Positions 22,471-33,312 of a DNA stretch of 64,000 nucleotides are shown piece by piece. Every line of letters starts with the position of its first letter. Position 1 is the stretch's first letter. The notes under the pieces were generated by a model, which was not told where the DNA came from, made no database searches, and saw only the letters and a program-made list of their open reading frames with translations. A program made the translations under genes and the position numbers. Origin of the DNA: Batkoa obscura (lineage: Eukaryota > Entomophthoromycota > Entomophthoromycetes > Entomophthorales > Batkoaceae); contig JASVEC010000008.1 of assembly GCA_030770535.1 (NCBI GenBank), forward strand, positions 1,426,001 through 1,490,000, written 5' to 3'.

Positions 22471-23229
22471 ATGGGTCAAATAATATCGTGTATACAACCT
22501 AAAGATGAGTCAAAACCTCTAAAGAGCAATGTCAAAATATCAAAAGCTCTTATAGGGTCTCCTTCTAATTTTCAAGTAATACTCTTACTTTAAATTATTA
22601 ACTAACTAAGTTCTTCTTTTAGCATTTAGCCCACGGTGGTAATATTTTCTAAATTTAAATTAACTCATTTTAATAACCTAAAAAGGCTCAGACGGAATGG
22701 TAATGAATTATGGGACTAGTGGAAGCCAAGTAATATTTAATTAGGTTATATATAAATATGTTAAAAATATGAAATTATGTAGTTAAAAAGTTTAAAAAAA
22801 GATATGGAAGAGTTTGCCAAACTATTGGATGATATTGATATAAATCCTAAGACAAACTCGGAAGAATCAACAGGAGAGTCAAAAGGAGAATCTATAAAAG
22901 ATAAGGAAGTATCCTCGCTTCGTGACTCTTTATTCAATCCGGAAGTTTCTTTGGGGAATCATCAATCCTTAAATGATAGCTTAGCAGAAATATTTAATTT
23001 ACCACCGCCTTCTTCCTCTCCTAAGCTTGATGAGAACAGAAAATCAACTTTTAGTTCAAATAATGAAAATTTCTTTGTAGTATCGGATAATAATACTAGT
23101 ACTGAAACTCCTTTGAATAATCAAGAAATAAAACCAACTATTAATGACGAAAAAAAGGAAAACGAAAGAAAAGAAGATGCAATAAAGGAAGATGAAAGAA
23201 AGGAAGATATAAGCGTAAAAACGCAATAA
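22471..23229 (+). CDS. Small CRIB-domain protein with N-myristoylation signal
   Basis: Predicted effector of Cdc42/Rac GTPases at the plasma membrane. I assemble four exons: 22471-22575, 22623-22638, 22686-22729 and 22783-23229, giving about 203 residues. All three introns start GTAATA and are 47-53 bp. The protein begins MGQIISC, a classic N-myristoyl Gly2 followed by a palmitoylatable Cys7. The CRIB core ISKALIGSPSNFQ is completed across the first intron by HLAHGGSDGM. It resembles the CDC42SE/SPEC core, where IGEPMNF is followed by HLTHIGSGDM. Next comes LKSLKKDMEEFAKLLDDID, then a long acidic, Ser/Glu-rich tail with repeated KEDERKED. The tail alone is an open frame from 22804. If the third intron is not used, a 59-residue short form ends at 22744. 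I am confident of the CRIB motif and less so of the join to the tail. Confidence 0.68.
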
Positions 23230-23719
23230 TAACTGATAAGTATTGAAATACTATCATACTACTATGTTTTGGTTTCCTTAATTAATGACGCATAATAAGC
23301 GTTTAAATGGCCCTTCTTTTTTCCCTTCTCTTAGTTTCTTTTGTTTTACTATTACCTATTCCTATAATACCCTTAATTTTTAGATCTAAGTTGATTCATT
23401 TTACTATTTTGAGTTTGTTATTAAGACTCAAATATATTAAAAGTATGCTTTGTTTTAACAAAATCAATTATTTTTCAGGTTTAATCCTTGGTAAAATTTT
23501 TCTTTATTATTATTATGGATTCTTGACTTTTATTTTATTTTATTTTATTTTTTTAATAAATAATTGATCTTAAGATAAGTAACTGTATATGAAATAGTAG
23601 CTATTATGAAAAAATAATCGACAGTAAATTAATTGAAATACCTAGAAATAAAATTAGCTTTTATTTAATAAACATGTATTTATCTAAATATAAATATTTA
23701 AATTTATTTAAAAAATGCT
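23230..23719. other. Intergenic, convergent 3' ends
   Basis: Holds an 86-codon hydrophobic open frame (23307-23567) with no recognisable domain in T-rich DNA. I do not count it as a gene. Confidence 0.5.
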
Positions 23720-24752
23720 TTAATTTTCTGGATAATAGAGATCATGAACCTCATGGAAGTTATGATTCCCGTGATAAACCCAACCGTTTTCAGCAACGTG
23801 GTATACTAAACAACATTAAAAACAAATCTAAGTTAGTAATTTAAATAACTTACAATTGATTGAACCACCAGAGAAAGCATCTCTGTGTGCAGCATGATAA
23901 ATTGAACGTTTTCCTAACTCAAGTGCATCCTCAACTGACATATTAAAATCAAATCCAGTATCTAAAACTGAATATGCAAAAGTGGAACCAGAACCTACTG
24001 AAAATTTATCTCCACCTAAGCGGGTACCATCCGAGTCAACATAATAAATTTGTGGCCCAGTCTTATCCCATCCAGTAATCATGGTACCCTTTATTTAAAT
24101 GATAAATAAAGCTATAATTTTGTAAAATTTAAGTTACCATAGATAGCCCAGCTCCTTTATAAGAGTAAACAATGTTACTTAAAATTTTTGAAGCTGCGGC
24201 TACTGAAATACGTTCCCCATTTTGTAGCTCATAAAGACTAAAAACATAAGCTTATTTTTAAGAACATTAATTTTAAAATTACCGGCATCTACGACCTAAT
24301 TCTCTTTCCCAAAAAGAACAATCAGCAGCACCACCAGCCATGGTACCCAAAAGATAAGGATTAATTTCAATTACTTTTTTTACGGTACTAGAGGCTAAAC
24401 TTTATTTAGTTAATTCTTTCAAATAATTAAACTCTTTAATTACCAATATAATTTCCAGCAGAAGCTCTGGAATCCACAGCTACAATGATACCACCTTGGA
24501 ATTTAAAGGCAAGGGTAGTAGTACCATGGTTTAATTTAATCATACCATTTTTTTCACTTGATACGTCTACTTTTTCTTTTAAAAATTGACTAGGCTAAAA
24601 TAAATTAATATTAATAAATTGAAATATTAATATATTACGTTTTGCACTATTGGGAAAGAAAAAGTTGGTATTCCATGGTTTGTAGCACTTATAGTGGCAT
24701 CTATTATAACTTTATCCTCGTCGTTTCCAAATTGTTTTAGGAATGTATTCAT
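23720..24752 (-). CDS. PRE2: 20S proteasome subunit beta5 (chymotrypsin-like)
   Basis: Catalytic beta5 subunit. From ATG at 24752 the protein reads [11 protein letters not shown], a propeptide of about 60 residues, then [12 protein letters not shown]. Autocleavage after Gly exposes the catalytic Thr. Further marks are [17 protein letters not shown] (the Asp and the substrate-pocket Ala/Ser), [32 protein letters not shown] and [11 protein letters not shown]. The C-terminus [18 protein letters not shown] is typical of beta5. There are six exons with short introns. It shares a 244 bp divergent promoter with the beta6 gene. All active-site residues visible in the family are present, so it appears functional. 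Confidence 0.92.
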
Positions 24753-24996
24753 TTTTGTTAATAATAGTAATAAAGATGATTGAAGTTGCTAATATTTAAG
24801 CAATAGATGCTGACGTATAAAAATTAAAGCTTAGAATTGCAAGTATTTTAACTAATGAATTGATTAGTCTATAATAGATAAAGCCAATTTATTGGTTGAA
24901 TTTATTTTAGGCTTGGGTTTTATAAAAACGTAAAATCTGAACTTCATTTTATACAATCTTTTCATTACATATAAAGTTTAAATTTGGATAAGCAAA
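24753..24996. promoter_or_regulatory. Bidirectional promoter of two proteasome beta genes, with inverted CCAAT boxes
   Basis: The 244 bp gap contains the palindrome CCAATTTATTGG at about 24884-24895, i.e. two CCAAT boxes facing each other near its middle, plus TATAAAAA-type motifs on each side. Binding by an NF-Y/HAP complex is an inference from the motif. I found no match to the yeast Rpn4 box. Confidence 0.5.
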
Positions 24997-25925
24997 ATGA
25001 TTTGTACAGTCCAAGAAAGTATTACTTCAGCCCCAATTCAACATCAATTCGATCCATATACTCAAACTGGAGGGTACGATTTTCATTGATTTTTTTAATA
25101 CAAAATATAACAATGCATTTAGAACAAGTGTTGCAATTGCTGGAGATGACTTTGTAGTACTTGGAGCTGACACTCGTCAATCTGAGGGTTACTTAATCAC
25201 TTCTAGATACTCACCAAAAGCATTTAAGCTGTAAGTTTCATTTTAATGACATTAAATTATTTCTAAAGTTTAACAGTACAGATAAAGCTGTATTTTCCTT
25301 TGCTGGGTATTATGCTGATGGCATAATTCTCCATAAGACTCTTATTCAAAGATTAAAAGTAAATTTTATTGTTTTTAATTTACAGCTTTTAATTTCCTTT
25401 TTAGTTATACAAATTAGCACACAATAAAGTTATGGAAATCGGCTCAATAGCTCAAATGATTCAAACTATTCTATATGGTCGTCGCTTCTTCCCATACTAT
25501 ACCAATATTATTTTAGCAGGTCTCTCACCAGAAGGTAATATAATATAGCAAATATAATGCCAATATTTTATTAATATTTTGAAAGGCAAGGGTGTTATTT
25601 ATAACTTTGACCCAGTTGGCTCCTATGGTGAATACACCCATGATTCTATTGGTACTGGTGCTCCTTTATTACAACCTTTAATGGATAATCAAGTATAATC
25701 AAAATAATATTATATGATAAAATATTAAACTTTTATTAGGTTGGTAAATACAATCAAATTAATGTTAGTAAAGATTTACCAAAGCATGATGAGGCTGTAA
25801 ATCTTATTAAAGATGGGTTTATTTCTGCTACTGAAAGAGATATTTATACTGGTGATCAATTAGAAATTTTTACCGTTAACTCTAGTGGTGTTTCAATTGA
25901 AAGTGTTCCATTAAAGAGAGATTAA
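24997..25925 (+). CDS. PRE7: 20S proteasome subunit beta6 (non-catalytic)
   Basis: Structural beta6 (PSMB1/Pre7) subunit. Start at 24997 gives MICTVQESITS and HQFDPYTQTGG. After a short intron comes TSVAIAGDDFVVLGADTRQSEGYLI (beta6 hallmark, no catalytic Thr), then AVFSFAGYYADGI, YGRRFFPYYTNIILAG, NFDPVGSYGEYTHDSIGTG and the C-terminal TGDQLEIFTVNSSGV. The FDPVGSYE-like block and GRRFFPYY separate beta6 from beta3 or beta4. Six exons, with stop at 25923-25925. The divergent arrangement with beta5 would favour equal expression of two ring subunits. Confidence 0.92.
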
Positions 25926-26537
25926 TTTTATGATATTAATAAACGCCATTGATTTAAACCTGTGATCATAAAAATTTCTTTTGTAAAATACTTTATAATA
26001 TTTAAAGGTAGTTAAATTCTTAAATAGCAACATTTTAGACTAACATTATTTATTGGTGAAATTTAACTATATAGGATATCAACGGTATTACGTTTATTAT
26101 TTTATAAATTTTTAGTATAAATAAATATCAAGGCATTTAAAAACAAAACTAAGTTAATATCAACACCAAATATTTTTTAAGCACAAGTTTTCAATAACAT
26201 TGTTCTTGTTTTTAAATTATCAAGTTGCTTATAAATCTAGATTTTTGAATAGTTCTTTTGATATTTCATTCTATTATATTATGTTCTGAATTATCGATTT
26301 ATGCTATATTACCTTATATTAACCATTTTAAAAGTTATTAGTCTTTAGTTCAAATAAAAGTAATATCCTCGCTTATAACTTTCGCGGATGGTTACTTTAT
26401 GTAAATCACTATATTATGTAGCGCCACATCAGCTGTTTAAATATCCAACTATACAAAATATAAATAATACCAAGTATGTAAAGTTGCTACTCAAAACTTT
26501 ATTTACTGATTTCAGAATAACAAAACAAAATTTATAC
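25926..26537. other. Intergenic, convergent 3' ends
   Basis: AT-rich, no gene seen. A 78-codon open frame starting at 26388 runs antisense into the last exon of the E2 gene and is not credible. Confidence 0.55.
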
Positions 26538-27373
26538 TTAGTAAAAATCTTCCTCCGATTTACGAACCAATCTTTTAACTCTTTTCTTGAAATCTGGGTA
26601 AGAATCTCTCCATTCTTTCTATGATTTATAGTATTAATAATTATTAAATATATGACAAGATTTAAAGTTTTACAGCTGCTTCAATATTCGCTGGCGACTC
26701 ATCATTTGGACTTGAAAGCATAGAAATCACACTTAATAAAATGGTTTCTACGGTATGTACTGGTAACCAACGCTCGCTAGCAGACTCATATCCCCATTTA
26801 TCTTCACCTGGTGGATGCTAAAAAACAAGGTAAACAAAATCATTAAAGTTATCATTGACTTACCAAAATGGAAATGCATACTCTACCATCACTGTAAACT
26901 AAAATAATAATATTAAAATTAAACTTGTTAAAAAAATAATCTATACGTACCATTTGGGTGCCACATTTCTGTTATAAATTTCATGCTTGGAGGCATTTGA
27001 GGATAATTCTAAAGAGAGTTAGTCTATTTTTTATACTTACTATTTTTTACCGTTGGGAAAGAAAGATGAGCTTTAAAGAAACCTCCTTCACTAAAAGAGT
27101 TATTAAGTGTAAAACTAGAAAAATGCCAAATTACTATAAAGTATCTTGAGGGCCAATGATTAATACATCCCACTATACATTGTTGATCAATTAGTTAATT
27201 ATTTAATTTATTTGCTTACTTCATAGATATTATCTTCAACCAAACCAGCTGAAAAACCTTCCACTGGGTTTTTCATTAATTCTAAAAGCTATTAGTATTC
27301 ACTCTTATTAATATTAATATTATATACCTTTAAGTTGTTTCCTTAGCAGCAAAGCGGATTGTTCATTAGACAT
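26538..27373 (-). CDS. Ubiquitin-conjugating enzyme E2, UBE2G1/Ubc15 type
   Basis: Transfers ubiquitin from E1 to substrates together with an E3. Reading from 27373: [83 protein letters not shown] with the active Cys, [17 protein letters not shown] (the acidic insert near the active site that marks the Ubc7/UBE2G group), [17 protein letters not shown] and [12 protein letters not shown] last exon, [18 protein letters not shown], ends at 26538. [12 protein letters not shown] fits UBE2G1/S. pombe Ubc15 better than Ubc7 (UBE2G2). At least seven small exons. The usual HPN motif is present before the Cys. Confidence 0.88.
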
Positions 27374-28286
27374 TGTATAAAAAAATGCAAAAAATAAAAA
27401 GTAATTTAGTGTTTTTTATACCTTTTTTGTCAAATCAAATGACTTACTTAAACCTTAGCAATGCTTACGCTTTTATTTAAAATGTGGGTAAATTTTACTC
27501 AACAAAATGTGGAGTGCAAAAAGCTATATTTAAATTGCTATAGTGTCAAGCTAATAGTATGACATTATAGCTGCTACAATTTTGTTGCGATCGAATTTGC
27601 GATAATTTTTAGAGCTAATTATTTTTTTATTTGGTTTTCTTATAGTTTGTTCTTAGCTTTAGAATGATTTTACCAAAGTTTGTGTTTAAATGGATAGTTT
27701 ACCAGGTTGCAATAGAGTTGCAACAGCTGTAATTACTATGAGTTAGATTTAATTTAATCGAAATTCGTATAGGCTATACATAAAATGTGTAAAAATTTAA
27801 AATATCGTATTATTTAAATAAGTCATTTATGAAACAAGGTACTTTAAACAAGACTATTAATAACATCATGTTTGCAAATTTGAGACTTTATTCTTTCAAC
27901 AATTATAATATAAGCACAGATGTTTTCTAATGCTTATTACTTATGCATTCAAAAAGAACTTTAATAAAAAATTCCCTTTATGTTAAAAATTTTATTTTCT
28001 ATATGTAAAATGGCCGATTTCTTTGAAAATATAAGTCTACATATTGTTAAGAGTGTAGTGAGTGCATTTAAATTTACGATTAAATTTAAAACTTGATTTT
28101 GGTTCGCGATATTTGGAGCAAACCAAAAATTCCCTTTATAAAATTAAAATTCTCAATTTTTTTCATTACATTTCTCCCACTATTCCTTAACCATAACATA
28201 AAATATACATTAAAAGTTAAGTAAGCATTTTGGTTTAGGGCAAAAAACTATCACAATCAAATAATCAAATAATTTAAGGAGACATA
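27374..28286. other. Intergenic, divergent promoters
   Basis: Between the E2 gene and the PPR gene. No coding exon, MITE or strong repeat seen. Confidence 0.55.
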
Positions 28287-30686
28287 ATGATAAAAAGCAG
28301 AACAACAAGGTTACTAAAGTTAAAGTGTTTAAAAAGGAATGCGTTATATAATAATTCTTTGGACTTAAGTGCTAATAAAAGCTGTGGAAATGAGTTTAAT
28401 AAGAATTTAAATTCCTCTTTTATGACTTCAAAATTATATGGAGAAGACAAAATATTAATAAGCAAGGTAACAGAAAATAAAGATTTAGAAATAGATAGAA
28501 TTCAAATAGAAAATGCCAATCACTTAAAAGGAAGTATCTTGGACTTAGGAAGAATAGGAATAAAAGAGGATTCTATAGAGATAAAAAAAACAGCTTTCAA
28601 GATTTATTCGAATTTTGTATTGGACAATATGCTAAAAATAGATAATGATGAACTTTTTATAGAGATAGGTAAGGAGATTGGATTAGAGAAGTTAGAGCTG
28701 GGATCAATTAAAGAGATTTTACAAAAAATAATTAATAAGTTTGAGCTAAGCGATACTAACATTTTGAATTTGATAAAAGCAATTGAAAATCAACCTGAAT
28801 TTAAACTGGGGAAAGAGATCTATGAGATAGTAGAGAAAAGGATAGAAACTGAAGAAAAAATAAATGAGTCCCTATACCAAAGTATTATACAATTAAATTT
28901 AAATGAAAAGAATATTATTTATTTGGAAAAGAGTTATATTTTGGCCCATTCTGCTGGACATATATTGACTAGTAAACTTTATACAGAATTGATTACATAT
29001 TTTTCAAATAATAATAGATTGCTGATGTTAAGGTATATTTTAGAAGATATTAAAGCTAATGAAGAGGTTTTAGATATCAAATTATACAGCTCTTTAATGT
29101 CAGGATTTGGTAAACTAAAGCAACTTGATACAGTACTTGAGATATATAAAGATTTCGAAAAGGAAGGTTATATACCAGATGAGTATATTTTTGGTTCCTT
29201 GATTTATGCTTTTAATAAAAATGGTAGAAAAGAGCAGGCCATTGAGTTTTATAATATGTTGCCTAAGTTTAATATCGCTTCAAATGTTAACATTGATTCA
29301 ATGATGCTTCAATCTAAAAGTGACGATCCAGAGGAAGCGCTAATGTTTTATGAGCAGTTAAAATTAACCAAAAAAACGGAGCCCAATATTTACATCTATA
29401 ATACGCTAATCTCTTTACACCTTAAAAATGACGATGTATCTTCTGCCTTGAAAGTAAAAGATGAAATGGTCAAAGAAGGAGTAATTCCTAATTCGATTAC
29501 GTATTGCTCACTTATGACATTTTATTCGGGTAAATATGATATAGGCTCAACTCTAGAAATTATAGATATGATGAATGATGAAGGTGTAATGCCAACGATA
29601 GAAAATTATAATATTTTAATTCGACTTTATTTACAATTAGATAAATATGAGGAAGCATTAAAGTTATTTAATTCAATACCAGAAGCGGCTTCTAATATTA
29701 CCAGTAACTTGCATTTTTTAAAATATTATAGTAGAAGGGACTATTCAAAAATGTTGGAGTTATTTGAAAGTATAAAGCGAAAGGATATCCCATTAAATAA
29801 CTCTGTCATCGACACAGTTTTATATACATGTTTTAAAAGGAAGGATATAAGGTTAATGCTTCAAATATTTAATGAAATGAAAATATATGGGCTTACTCCG
29901 GATATTCCTATCTATAATATAATGCTTAGAGCCACATCTGTTTATTTAAATTTAGAAGAAACTGAAAAAATATACAAATCCATGCTAGATAATTTAGATA
30001 TAGTAACTCCAACAACTAAAAGTTATAATTATTTATTGTACAGTTATTTAAAGGCAGGTAAAATAGAATTAGCACAAGAGTTGACCGACCAAGTATTTTT
30101 AAGACAAACAAATGGTGACAATATCAAACCAAATGTTCAAACACTTTCAATACTATTACGAGGTTTAGGTAAACTAAAGAAGATCGAGCTTGTGGAATTT
30201 TATTTCAACACATTTACCTCCCCTCCTATTTCATTAGCCCCTGACCTACAAGCTCTAGAAGCTGTTTTATTTTCTTACTTTAAGGCCCGAGAGTTTAGTA
30301 AAGCTAAAGCAGTTTATAGCAATATAATATTTGAGTTGGAAAATATAAATAAAATAAACCCAAGTACAGTTTCACTCTATTTAAGCATCCTTGGGTCTGA
30401 AGGTTCCCTTAGTACACTCCAAGAGGAGATGGAGGTAATTAAAAGTAAATTTAGCGCAGTAATAGTTCATTCTACTCAAGTACAAGCAGCGTATTTGGTA
30501 GCTTTAGTAAAATGTAATGCCATCAATGAAGCCATCGTTTATTTTAAAGGCTTGGCGTCTACCATTCCAAGTATATTTCCAAAGAGAGAAATAGTAGATC
30601 CCTTATACAGAAGTCTGATAGCTAAAAAAATGTTCAGTGAAGCTGTGAGTATCAACAGGTACATAGATAAAGTTAATTTAAAATAA
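28287..30686 (+). CDS. Mitochondrial pentatricopeptide-repeat (PPR) protein
   Basis: Probable sequence-specific organelle RNA-binding protein acting in mitochondrial RNA stability or translation. The intronless 799-residue protein has a Lys/Arg-rich, acid-poor start (MIKSRTTRLLKLKCLKRNAL), which fits a mitochondrial presequence. Tandem 35-residue helix-pair repeats run from about residue 260 to 620. Examples are LYSSLMSGFGKLKQLDTVLE with following GYIPD, IYNTLISLHLKNDDVSSALK with GVIPN, and NYNILIRLYLQLDKYEEAL. They have the usual Pro-Asn/Asp ending. The N-terminal 250 residues are helical and not repeat-like. It is the longest uninterrupted frame in the window. I cannot assign its RNA target. 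Confidence 0.85.
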   Translation: MIKSRTTRLLKLKCLKRNALYNNSLDLSANKSCGNEFNKNLNSSFMTSKLYGEDKILISKVTENKDLEIDRIQIENANHLKGSILDLGRIGIKEDSIEIKKTAFKIYSNFVLDNMLKIDNDELFIEIGKEIGLEKLELGSIKEILQKIINKFELSDTNILNLIKAIENQPEFKLGKEIYEIVEKRIETEEKINESLYQSIIQLNLNEKNIIYLEKSYILAHSAGHILTSKLYTELITYFSNNNRLLMLRYILEDIKANEEVLDIKLYSSLMSGFGKLKQLDTVLEIYKDFEKEGYIPDEYIFGSLIYAFNKNGRKEQAIEFYNMLPKFNIASNVNIDSMMLQSKSDDPEEALMFYEQLKLTKKTEPNIYIYNTLISLHLKNDDVSSALKVKDEMVKEGVIPNSITYCSLMTFYSGKYDIGSTLEIIDMMNDEGVMPTIENYNILIRLYLQLDKYEEALKLFNSIPEAASNITSNLHFLKYYSRRDYSKMLELFESIKRKDIPLNNSVIDTVLYTCFKRKDIRLMLQIFNEMKIYGLTPDIPIYNIMLRATSVYLNLEETEKIYKSMLDNLDIVTPTTKSYNYLLYSYLKAGKIELAQELTDQVFLRQTNGDNIKPNVQTLSILLRGLGKLKKIELVEFYFNTFTSPPISLAPDLQALEAVLFSYFKAREFSKAKAVYSNIIFELENINKINPSTVSLYLSILGSEGSLSTLQEEMEVIKSKFSAVIVHSTQVQAAYLVALVKCNAINEAIVYFKGLASTIPSIFPKREIVDPLYRSLIAKKMFSEAVSINRYIDKVNLK

Positions 30687-31344
30687 TATAAAAGTCTGGT
30701 TTGAATCAAGCTGTATTTTTTTAATTTGATGAATTTTATTCAGTTTTTTGGATATCGAGATGAGTGCTATAATAATTTTATAGCATCCAAATAATCACTT
30801 TTATTTTTGTCTCATTTTCTAATCTTTCATATATATTTTTGTGATGTTTGGATAGTATTATAGTATGTATGTTAAACCTCTTACCGTTATTACATTTTTA
30901 TATTTACTACCTTTTTATATCACAAAGCTGTATTAATACACTGTTGTTTTTATCTGAAACTGTTCAATTGATAGTAATGATTTTAAAAATACTTGGTCAG
31001 TTTTTTCTATTTATATATTAAAAGTCATCTTTATACCAAATAATTTAATATGACAAAACCTATAAGCTTTATTATTAATCTAAGTTTGGATCATTTTTTT
31101 CAATATTTTTTGATTTAGCTTTAGACCATTTTTAGAATATAGCAATAATTACTAGCAAAAAGCGATTATTGCAATTGAGCTTTATCTTTAACTTAATATT
31201 AGAGCTGCGCACATTCTTAAACAAAGATTGGAGTTGAAAGTGCTATACCCTGCAAAATTTTCTAGTTTTCGTGATCAATTCTATTCCATTTTGAAATTAA
31301 AATGCGAACTATAAATAATTCCACTTTTTATTTTATAAACAATA
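30687..31344. other. Intergenic, no gene seen
   Basis: AT-rich spacer. I looked for an exon encoding a zinc cluster for the downstream gene and found none. Confidence 0.55.
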
Positions 31345-32856
31345 ATGAAAGATAACTTTAAGCATTTTGATCCAAATGAAAAGTATGGAGGGTTTAGGAA
31401 GAAGACAAATGATAAGAAGAATCGATATAATGGGTTTTATTTTAAAGCAAATCAAATTGAGAAAATAGTCAAGGAAGTGTTTAAATTGAAATTGGAGATT
31501 CAAAATGAAACTGAAGTAATCAAAAACGGTATGCTCCAGTATGAAGCGAGAGGATCAAATGATTTCTATCAATACGAAAAATATATATCTATGATAGGGT
31601 ATATAGATTGGGTCTTAAAAACATTAAGTAAGATATCTAAATGCCCGCTCAATAATAATTTGGAGAAAAGCTTAGCTTATAACAACCAAGATATAGTTTG
31701 TTTTTTATCAAATTTTCAAAAGATAACAAACATACCTAATTTACCAATACAACGTAGAATTATGTCGTACAAAATCAATACTTTTGATGCCAGTTTTTTA
31801 CAAGTTGGGACTGAGTTTTATATCAAATATTTGGACCCTCTAGGCTTATGGTTCACAGGACCCCAATTATGTTATGAATTAAGAAAAGAGAAAAATAATG
31901 ATTTAAAGTATGTTATTATTTTATATATAGCAGGTTTTGCTGTTTGTAATAATAAAGACTCAGAGTTAAACAAATATCGAGTACACTGTTACGAATATCT
32001 TAAATCCAGATCGTCAACTTATTATTCGAATCCATCCTTGAACCACATAATAATTATCATGTTTTTAGCTTTCTTTGAAGCTTCGTTATACAAATTTGAA
32101 AATTTTAAAAATATGCTTTTTATGGCAGTTAGAATGGGACTGTTGTTGGGTTATGATAAACTAGGTTGTGATAAACTAGGTTTGAATGAATCGAATAAAT
32201 CCAATTTCTTTAATGAATTTCATATTATAAGAGAAGCTAAGATTTGGGATTTAATAGTGTTAAATTGCAGCGCCCTTTCGTCGATAATGGGGGATGCAAT
32301 GATAAATTGTGTGCCAAAAATTGAAGTGTTATCAAGCTTGGCTCAAGAGTATAACTCATCCCCGTTTTTACTTCAATTTGTTCAACCAAATAAGATATCT
32401 AAACTTCCATTAATTAAAGAAGCAGCCAAGAATTTTGCATTTTTATACACTAATTTTAATTTATTGAATGATTATCATGCTGAATGGAGGATGGAGTTCA
32501 ATAAATGTACCTTTGAAAATATTATTCAACTTTATAATTCATTACCTATTAAAAGATCAAAAGAAGCGGATGTTCTACTCCATGAGTATAGGGTAAAGCT
32601 ATCAGATCAATACTCAGCATCAGAGTTATTGACTAAAGACTCAAAGTTAATTGAGTGGCTCTCTATTCATCATTTCTCTAAAAATTGGTTGACTTTTGGG
32701 CCAGTGTATTCTATTATTATGTTCAACTTATTGCTTATGGTTCCAGAAGTTGTTACTATGACTGGCATTAGCGCAGTTGATAGTATAAGAGCGTATTCTA
32801 CTATCGAGCCTTGCCACCTATTTTATTTTGAAAAGTGGTATGCTTATTGTTCTTAA
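31345..32856 (+). CDS. Protein resembling a fungal transcription-factor middle domain, no zinc cluster
   Basis: 503 residues, intronless. The central region, with LKYVIILYIAGFAVCNN, IIIIMFLAFFEASLYKFEN, LFMAVRMGLLLGYD and then EAKIWDLIVLNCSALSSIMG, follows the helical order of the fungal_trans domain of Zn2Cys6 regulators. In those the AxRMAxxLGLxx block precedes an ERRRxxW-type block. The first 60 residues are basic (GGFRKKTNDKKNRYNGF) but hold no Cys, so the usual six-Cys DNA-binding cluster is missing, and no upstream exon supplies it. An internal duplication gives YDKLGCDKLG (about residue 270). It could be a regulator that lost its DNA-binding part, a partner of another factor, or a decaying gene. 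The family match is by pattern only. Confidence 0.5.
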   Translation: MKDNFKHFDPNEKYGGFRKKTNDKKNRYNGFYFKANQIEKIVKEVFKLKLEIQNETEVIKNGMLQYEARGSNDFYQYEKYISMIGYIDWVLKTLSKISKCPLNNNLEKSLAYNNQDIVCFLSNFQKITNIPNLPIQRRIMSYKINTFDASFLQVGTEFYIKYLDPLGLWFTGPQLCYELRKEKNNDLKYVIILYIAGFAVCNNKDSELNKYRVHCYEYLKSRSSTYYSNPSLNHIIIIMFLAFFEASLYKFENFKNMLFMAVRMGLLLGYDKLGCDKLGLNESNKSNFFNEFHIIREAKIWDLIVLNCSALSSIMGDAMINCVPKIEVLSSLAQEYNSSPFLLQFVQPNKISKLPLIKEAAKNFAFLYTNFNLLNDYHAEWRMEFNKCTFENIIQLYNSLPIKRSKEADVLLHEYRVKLSDQYSASELLTKDSKLIEWLSIHHFSKNWLTFGPVYSIIMFNLLLMVPEVVTMTGISAVDSIRAYSTIEPCHLFYFEKWYAYCS

Positions 32857-33312
32857 AATGAGCTAGAATGATAGTAAACAGTACCAAGAATAGCAAGATA
32901 TTATATTTAAAGTTTGGCTATTTTTAATGTATACTTTTTGTTAGTATTTTTAAATCGTGTTTTAATATAGTTGTAATAAATATTTTTGAGTTTTAAGCTA
33001 GAATAAATCAAACATATGGGGATGTATTTTTTGTTTAAAAATTTTATTAGCAATCTTTCCGCTGGAATAGCGTTTAGAAAATGAAAAAAATAATGAAGCC
33101 AAAAAAACACCCCCATATTTTGTATTTGTTCTTCTAAAATATTTAAAATATTCAAGAGAAATAATAACACGTTCGATTTCTTTTCTGTTTCTTATTTATT
33201 ATATAAAATTTAAAACAATTAAACAAATGAATGGGTTGTAAGATAATAAATTTTAATTTATAATAGAACTAAAATAAGCAACTAGAACTGAAAATGTTAA
33301 AAAAATTCGCAT
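32857..33312. other. Intergenic with MITE copy 6
   Basis: Convergent 3' ends of the transcription-factor-like gene and VMS1. An open frame on the minus strand here is mostly MITE sequence and is not a gene. Confidence 0.6.
33017..33115 (-). mobile_element. Fold-back MITE, copy 6
   Basis: TGGGGATGT left end and ACCCCCA right end, each next to TA (CATA and TATT). It is more diverged in the core (GCTGGAATAGCGTTTAG) than the other copies. Confidence 0.85.

Noticed and set aside
22471-22744. A 59-residue CRIB protein ending before the acidic frame
   Set aside because: Not excluded, but a third GTAATA...TAG intron keeps the frame open and joins the acidic tail, so I preferred the longer model and mention the short one there.
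23307-23567. 86-codon hydrophobic open frame after the CRIB gene
   Set aside because: Composition follows T-rich DNA (FLLLS, YYYYG). It has no family, no paralogue and no exon signals beyond chance.
26958-27149. Plus-strand frame inside the E2 gene
   Set aside because: Antisense shadow of the exons encoding the E2 active-site region.
32907-33170. 87-codon minus-strand frame
   Set aside because: Its middle is MITE copy 6 read through, so it is a by-product of the element.
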